From Eggerthellaceae bacterium (lineage in GTDB: Bacteria > Actinomycetota > Coriobacteriia > Coriobacteriales > Eggerthellaceae), in assembly GCA_900753095.1 (NCBI GenBank), contig CAADXT010000164.1, forward strand, positions 1 through 7,014: DNA of 7,014 nucleotides, read 5' to 3'. Below are positions 4,319 to 7,014 of the stretch, piece after piece. Each line of letters begins with the position of its first letter. Positions within the stretch are counted from its first letter, which is position 1. The notes below the pieces were generated by a model that was given only the letters and a program-made list of their open reading frames with translations, did no database searches and was not told the origin of the DNA. Both the position numbers and the translations under genes were made by a program.

Positions 4319-5272
4319 ATGAACCTCTCTCACCTGCACTATTTCAGGGAATTGGCGCATGTGCAGCATTACACCAAGGCCGCACATAACCTCTTCATCT
4401 CGCAGCCCACGCTGTCCCATTCCATCGCAGCGTTGGAAGAGGAGTTGGGCGTGAAGCTCTTCGAAAAAGACGGCCGCACGGTAAAGCTCACCAGCGACGG
4501 CGCTCTGTTCGCCCAATACGTGGAGAAATCCCTCGACGCCCTGGAAGACGGAATCGGCGAGCTGGAGAAACGCAAAGGGCGTCTTTCCGGCATAGTGAGC
4601 TTAGGTGCCATCCAATCGGTGCGTTCCGCGTTCCTGCCCGAGGCGGTTTTGGCGTATCGCCGCACCCACGGCAACCTGGTCGAGCTGAAAATCGATCAGG
4701 GTTCCACCAAAGAACTGCTCTACAACCTGCGCACGGGCGAGAACGATCTGGCGATCACTTCGGAAGTGAAGGCCGACGGATTCGAGTTCACCCCGCTCTT
4801 TCGCCAACGGCTGGTGGCCATTGTCCACGAGGGCCATCCCCTTGCCTCGAGAACGAGCATCAGCGTCACCGAACTTGCCGACATGCCCGTTTACACCTAT
4901 CGCGAGGGCATCATCGTCGGCGCAGAGGTAAGCGAGTTCCTGAAAGCGCACGGGCTCAACCCTGATGCGATGGATTTGAACCGCGACTCTGACGACGAGG
5001 TTATCCTGGGAGGCATCGTCTCACGCGCTCCCGTGGTTGGCCTGGCGCTCGACTCGTCGGGGCTTTACCCCTACCGTCACCTGAAGCTCATCCCCCTCGA
5101 AGAGCCTGAGGCGCAGCAAATCCACCCTATCGGCGTGCTGCGCCTGGCCGGCAAGCGCTTCAACCCCGCAACGCGCGACTTCCTCGAGTTCCTGTTTGGG
5201 TTTGCGCATAATTTCTACCATTATGACGACCCTGAGAATGCGAGCTTGACATCGCCCGTCGTCTGCTGTTAA
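4319..5272 (+). CDS. LysR-family transcriptional regulator
   Basis: This 317-residue DNA-binding protein has the standard LysR layout. The winged helix-turn-helix occupies residues 1-60 (YTKAAHNLFISQPTLSHSI at 18-36, then EELGVKLFEKDGR at 41-53). A helical dimerisation linker follows to about 90, then a substrate-binding effector domain begins at GIVSLGAI (91-98). LysR proteins bind as tetramers and respond to a small molecule, usually regulating a divergent gene and themselves. Here that gene is the AEC permease, so the effector may be its transported acid. The start ATG (4319-4321) has GAGG seven bases upstream. The last codons overlap the promoter of the downstream tRNA gene. Confidence 0.93.
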   Translation: MNLSHLHYFRELAHVQHYTKAAHNLFISQPTLSHSIAALEEELGVKLFEKDGRTVKLTSDGALFAQYVEKSLDALEDGIGELEKRKGRLSGIVSLGAIQSVRSAFLPEAVLAYRRTHGNLVELKIDQGSTKELLYNLRTGENDLAITSEVKADGFEFTPLFRQRLVAIVHEGHPLASRTSISVTELADMPVYTYREGIIVGAEVSEFLKAHGLNPDAMDLNRDSDDEVILGGIVSRAPVVGLALDSSGLYPYRHLKLIPLEEPEAQQIHPIGVLRLAGKRFNPATRDFLEFLFGFAHNFYHYDDPENASLTSPVVCC

Positions 5273-5274
5273 AT
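5246..5274 (+). promoter_or_regulatory. Strong promoter of tRNA-Ala inside the lysR 3' end
   Basis: A perfect -35 box TTGACA (5246-5251) and the -10 box TTAAAT (5269-5274) are separated by 17 bases. The -10 box contains the lysR stop codon (5270-5272). Transcription would start near 5281, five bases before the mature tRNA. Confidence 0.8.
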
Positions 5275-5285
5275 CGATATCCGCT

Positions 5286-5361
5286 GGGGATGTAGCTCAG
5301 TTGGGAGAGCGCAACGTTCGCAATGTTGAGGTCGTGGGTTCGATCCCCATCATCTCCACCA
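5286..5361 (+). tRNA. tRNA-Ala (anticodon CGC)
   Basis: A complete 76-nt cloverleaf folds by eye. Acceptor GGGGATG (5286-5292) pairs with CATCTCC (5351-5357) and includes the G3-U70 pair that identifies alanine tRNAs. The D stem is GCTC/GAGC. The anticodon stem is CAACG/TGTTG with loop TTCGCAA (5317-5323), giving anticodon CGC for the codon GCG. The T arm is GTGGG, TTCGATC loop, CCCAT. The discriminator A and an encoded CCA end (5359-5361) complete it. It has its own promoter and terminator, so it is a single-gene unit. Confidence 0.96.
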
Positions 5362-5370
5362 GGGATTATT

Positions 5371-5399
5371 AAGGTCCGCCTAACGGCGGACCTTTTTTT
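5371..5399 (+). terminator. Intrinsic terminator of tRNA-Ala
   Basis: AAGGTCCGCC (5371-5380) pairs perfectly with GGCGGACCTT (5385-5394) around TAAC, and the T-run extends to 5399. It begins 10 bases after the tRNA. Confidence 0.92.
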
Positions 5400-5403
5400 C
5401 GTT

Positions 5404-5449
5404 TGAGGCGTCATGACGCTGCGCGCGCATCTGGCGGCGCGGATAAGTC
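5404..5449 (+). repeat. 46-nt dispersed repeat, copy 2
   Basis: This is the plus-strand partner of the copy at 3106-3151, with 38 of 46 positions identical. It starts five bases after the tRNA terminator T-run. As with copy 1, it sits at the end of a transcription unit and is followed by palindromes. Confidence 0.7.
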
Positions 5450-5456
5450 TTTGGGC

Positions 5457-5488
5457 GTTTGGCGAAATCGCTTTGTTCTTCGCCAAAC
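5457..5488. repeat. 10-bp inverted repeat after dispersed repeat copy 2
   Basis: GTTTGGCGAA (5457-5466) pairs perfectly with TTCGCCAAAC (5479-5488) around a 12-base loop. A third TTCGCCAA occurs just downstream (5501-5508) and could compete for pairing. Confidence 0.6.
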
Positions 5489-5506
5489 TGCAACATTATT
5501 TTCGCC

Positions 5507-5719
5507 AAGGGCTTGAGCGGTGCGTATCGGGCTCCTCTGGAGTGCGGTTTTCAAGGAATCGTCTTCAAGAAATCGCCCCAGGTATTCGATCAAGAATATA
5601 GGGATGCAGCGAACCATGCGGCGAATCATATTCGCGATTTCTTTCACCAAATTCGAAAGCAATTCCTTGAAAACCGAAACAAGCGAAAGCGGAGCACGAG
5701 ATGCACCGCTCAAGCCCTT
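5507..5719. repeat. 213-bp nested palindrome in the tRNA-Ala/veg convergent gap
   Basis: Four complementary blocks nest symmetrically. AAGGGCTTGAGCGGTGC (5507-5523) pairs with 5703-5719 over 17 bp. GCTCC (5531-5535) pairs with 5691-5695. CGGTTTTCAAGGAAT (5545-5559) pairs with 5662-5676 over 15 bp. AAGAAATCGC (5567-5576) pairs with 5634-5643. All are perfect and separated by internal loops. The flanking gap has no credible gene. Frames here read as shadows of one another because of the symmetry. It could be a miniature inverted-repeat element, a decayed duplication, or a structured RNA. Confidence 0.75.
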
Positions 5720-5738
5720 CCAGTCCAGAAATGCAACA

Positions 5739-5763
5739 AGACCCGCTCATAACGAACGGGCCT
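5739..5763 (-). terminator. Probable terminator of veg
   Basis: On the minus strand AGGCCCGTTC pairs with GAGCGGGTCT over 10 bp including two G-U pairs, with loop GTTAT. The following sequence is T-rich but interrupted. It lies 24 bases past the veg stop codon. Confidence 0.6.
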
Positions 5764-5787
5764 TGCTCAGTGCAATGTTTCGGCTGG

Positions 5788-6117
5788 TTACAGCTCGGGC
5801 TTCGCCTCTGCTGCAGGGGCAGCCTCTTCGGGAGCGTCTTCCTCGATGAAGTTGCCGAAAATGGGCTTGCCATCCTGACTGAGCTCTACCATGCCGGTAA
5901 GAACATCAACGTACTGGTACGACTGACGGGCGGAAGCACCGCGCTTGCGCTTTACTTCCATGATGAACAGCTGCGGATGCACCTGCATGAGCACGCCTTC
6001 GCTCTCGACGATTTTCGAGCGGCCCATGTTTGCGCGAACGCGCAGCTTCTGGCCAACGTACTGGCTGAGCGTGTCATGGATGTTGCCGATAATCTGTGCT
6101 TGCTTTGCTAGATCCAT
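5788..6117 (-). CDS. veg: Veg family protein
   Basis: This is a 109-residue protein. The core from about residue 10 to 82 matches the Veg family: LSQYVGQKLRVRANMGRSK (17-35), a GVLMQVHPQLFIMEV strand region (41-55), and SYQYVDVLTGMVEL (66-79). In Bacillus subtilis, Veg is a small abundant vegetative protein linked to biofilm matrix gene expression, with an SH3-like fold. Its biochemical role is not firmly known. Here an acidic Ala/Glu/Pro-rich tail (about 92-109) extends beyond the roughly 86 residues of the Bacillus protein. ATG 6115-6117 was chosen because it starts the family-like sequence. An upstream TTG at 6147 falls on the promoter -10 box. The ribosome binding site (GGAAAG, about 11 bases upstream) is weak. 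Confidence 0.9.
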   Translation of the reverse strand: MDLAKQAQIIGNIHDTLSQYVGQKLRVRANMGRSKIVESEGVLMQVHPQLFIMEVKRKRGASARQSYQYVDVLTGMVELSQDGKPIFGNFIEEDAPEEAAPAAEAKPEL

Positions 6118-6146
6118 ATAAGGTTGTTCTTTCCACTTTGGGCACA

Positions 6147-6175
6147 ATAATACTTAGCTAGTCTAACATTGTCTG
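6147..6175 (-). promoter_or_regulatory. Promoter of veg
   Basis: On the minus strand the -10 box TATTAT (6147-6152) lies 17 bases from CAGACA (6170-6175), which matches four of six -35 positions. The predicted start near 6140 gives a leader of about 23 bases. Confidence 0.55.
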
Positions 6176-6216
6176 TTTTGCTACGGGGCAATCTCCACCT
6201 TGTAACCATAGACGTG

Positions 6217-7014
6217 CTATTCCAAGTACACTCCCGTTTGACGGTTCCACAGATGAGCGTACTCGCCGCCTTGGGCAACCAGCACATCATGCGGCCCGTC
6301 TTCAACGATCTTGCCGCCATCGAGGACAACGATCCTATCGAGGCTTGCCACCGTGGAAAGGCGGTGCGCAACCACAATGCAGGTACGTCCTTCCATGAGC
6401 GTTGCCAGGGCATCCTGCACCAGCTTCTCGCTTTCCGAATCAAGCGCGCTCGTCGCCTCATCGAGCACCAGAACCGGGCAATCGGCCAGCAGAGCGCGCG
6501 CAATGGCGATGCGCTGGCGCTGTCCGCCCGAAAGCTTCACGCCCCGTTCGCCCGTTATGGTATCGAAGCCCTGAGGAAGCTTCTCGATGAACTCGAGGGC
6601 GTTCGCCTGCTTGGCTGCAGTACGGATTTCCTCGATAGTGGCATCGGGCCTGCTATAGGAAATGTTCTCTGCAATGGAGCGATGGAAAAGCAGGGCCTCC
6701 TGCGGCACGTAGGCGATTTGACGGCGCAGCGATTGCTGCGTGGTGTCGGCAATGTTCTGGCCGTCAATGAGGATGCGCCCCTCCTGGATATCGGACAAGC
6801 GCAGCAGAAGCTTGGTGAGCGTTGTTTTGCCCGCGCCGCTCATACCCACCAAGCCAACTCGCTGACCAGCGGGAATATGCAGCTCGAACTTATCAAACAC
6901 CTGCGTTCTCGCATTGCCGTCGGTGTAGTAGAAGTCGATGTCCATAAAATCGATGGCGCCCTTCTCCACCTTCAGGTCAGGTGCACCTGGCTTGTCGGCC
7001 ACCAAACGCGGCTC
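6217..7014 (-). CDS. ABC exporter, C-terminal ATPase domain (partial)
   Basis: The frame runs off the right edge, leaving the last 265 residues. They form a complete nucleotide-binding domain of the kind fused to a membrane domain in MsbA/multidrug-type exporters, which use ATP to move lipids, drugs or peptides outward. Counting from the edge, Walker A is GMSGAGKTT (57-65), the Q-loop is VPQE (103-106), the signature is LSGGQ (161-165), Walker B is VLVLDE (181-186), the D-loop is SALD (189-192), and the switch His is in AHRLS (216-220). All catalytic residues are intact. The linker before it (DKPGAPDL) and the AIDFMDIDFYY start are typical of the fused form. The TTG at 7003-7005 is only an internal Leu codon. 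It lies 99 bases upstream of veg on the same strand, without an obvious terminator between them. Substrate unknown. Confidence 0.93.
   Translation of the reverse strand, partial: EPRLVADKPGAPDLKVEKGAIDFMDIDFYYTDGNARTQVFDKFELHIPAGQRVGLVGMSGAGKTTLTKLLLRLSDIQEGRILIDGQNIADTTQQSLRRQIAYVPQEALLFHRSIAENISYSRPDATIEEIRTAAKQANALEFIEKLPQGFDTITGERGVKLSGGQRQRIAIARALLADCPVLVLDEATSALDSESEKLVQDALATLMEGRTCIVVAHRLSTVASLDRIVVLDGGKIVEDGPHDVLVAQGGEYAHLWNRQTGVYLE

Noticed and set aside
5413..5601. 62-codon plus-strand frame after the tRNA terminator
   Set aside because: It starts in the dispersed repeat without a ribosome binding site and runs into the nested palindrome.
1..7014. CRISPR array, transposase or retron
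   Set aside because: No regularly spaced direct repeats, transposase or reverse transcriptase frame was seen. The palindromes have no associated enzyme in this window.

Overview
This 7.0 kb bacterial window has moderately high GC, compact genes and clear sigma-70-type promoters. A Veg-family protein, a divergent LysR/permease pair, and a small conserved-looking orphan beside a homocysteine S-methyltransferase-like gene suggest a Coriobacteriia/Eggerthellaceae-type actinobacterium. That placement is an inference, because no rRNA or marker gene is present.

Layout from left to right. Positions 1-162 hold tandem inverted repeats. A minus-strand pair follows: a homocysteine S-methyltransferase-like protein (448-1338) and an 82-residue protein of unknown function (163-411). 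The gap 1339-1887 has no convincing protein gene. It holds the promoter of that pair, a terminator-like hairpin (1567-1599) and a well-formed plus-strand small RNA gene (promoter 1634-1662, RNA about 1671-1806). Nothing was recognised in 1412-1557. galU (minus, 1942-2751) has a strong terminator (1888-1920) and an extended -10 promoter. The gap 2752-3183 carries interlaced inverted repeats upstream of galU, nothing recognised in 2846-2950, a terminator, a 93-nt imperfect hairpin, and a hairpin touching the permease stop codon. An AEC-family permease (minus, to 4131) faces away from a LysR regulator (plus, 4319-5272) across a 187-bp promoter region. A tRNA-Ala(CGC) follows lysR, with its promoter buried in the lysR 3' end and a strong terminator behind it. 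The gap 5400-5787 between the tRNA terminator and the convergent veg gene has no credible gene but is full of palindromes. A veg gene (minus, 5788-6117) and the 3' part of an ABC exporter gene (minus, 6217 to past the right edge) complete the window.

Functional picture. galU makes UDP-glucose for surface polysaccharides. The LysR protein probably controls the divergent permease. Veg and the ABC exporter appear to be housekeeping or envelope-related. The most distinctive item is the plus-strand RNA at 1671-1806. Three hairpins abut without a spare base, a fourth forms the terminator, and a run of C residues sits in every loop and in two single-stranded stretches. This is the architecture of an anti-Shine-Dalgarno regulator resembling actinobacterial 6C RNA. 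A second theme is a 46-nt dispersed repeat found once downstream of the permease and once downstream of the tRNA, each time beside a long palindrome.
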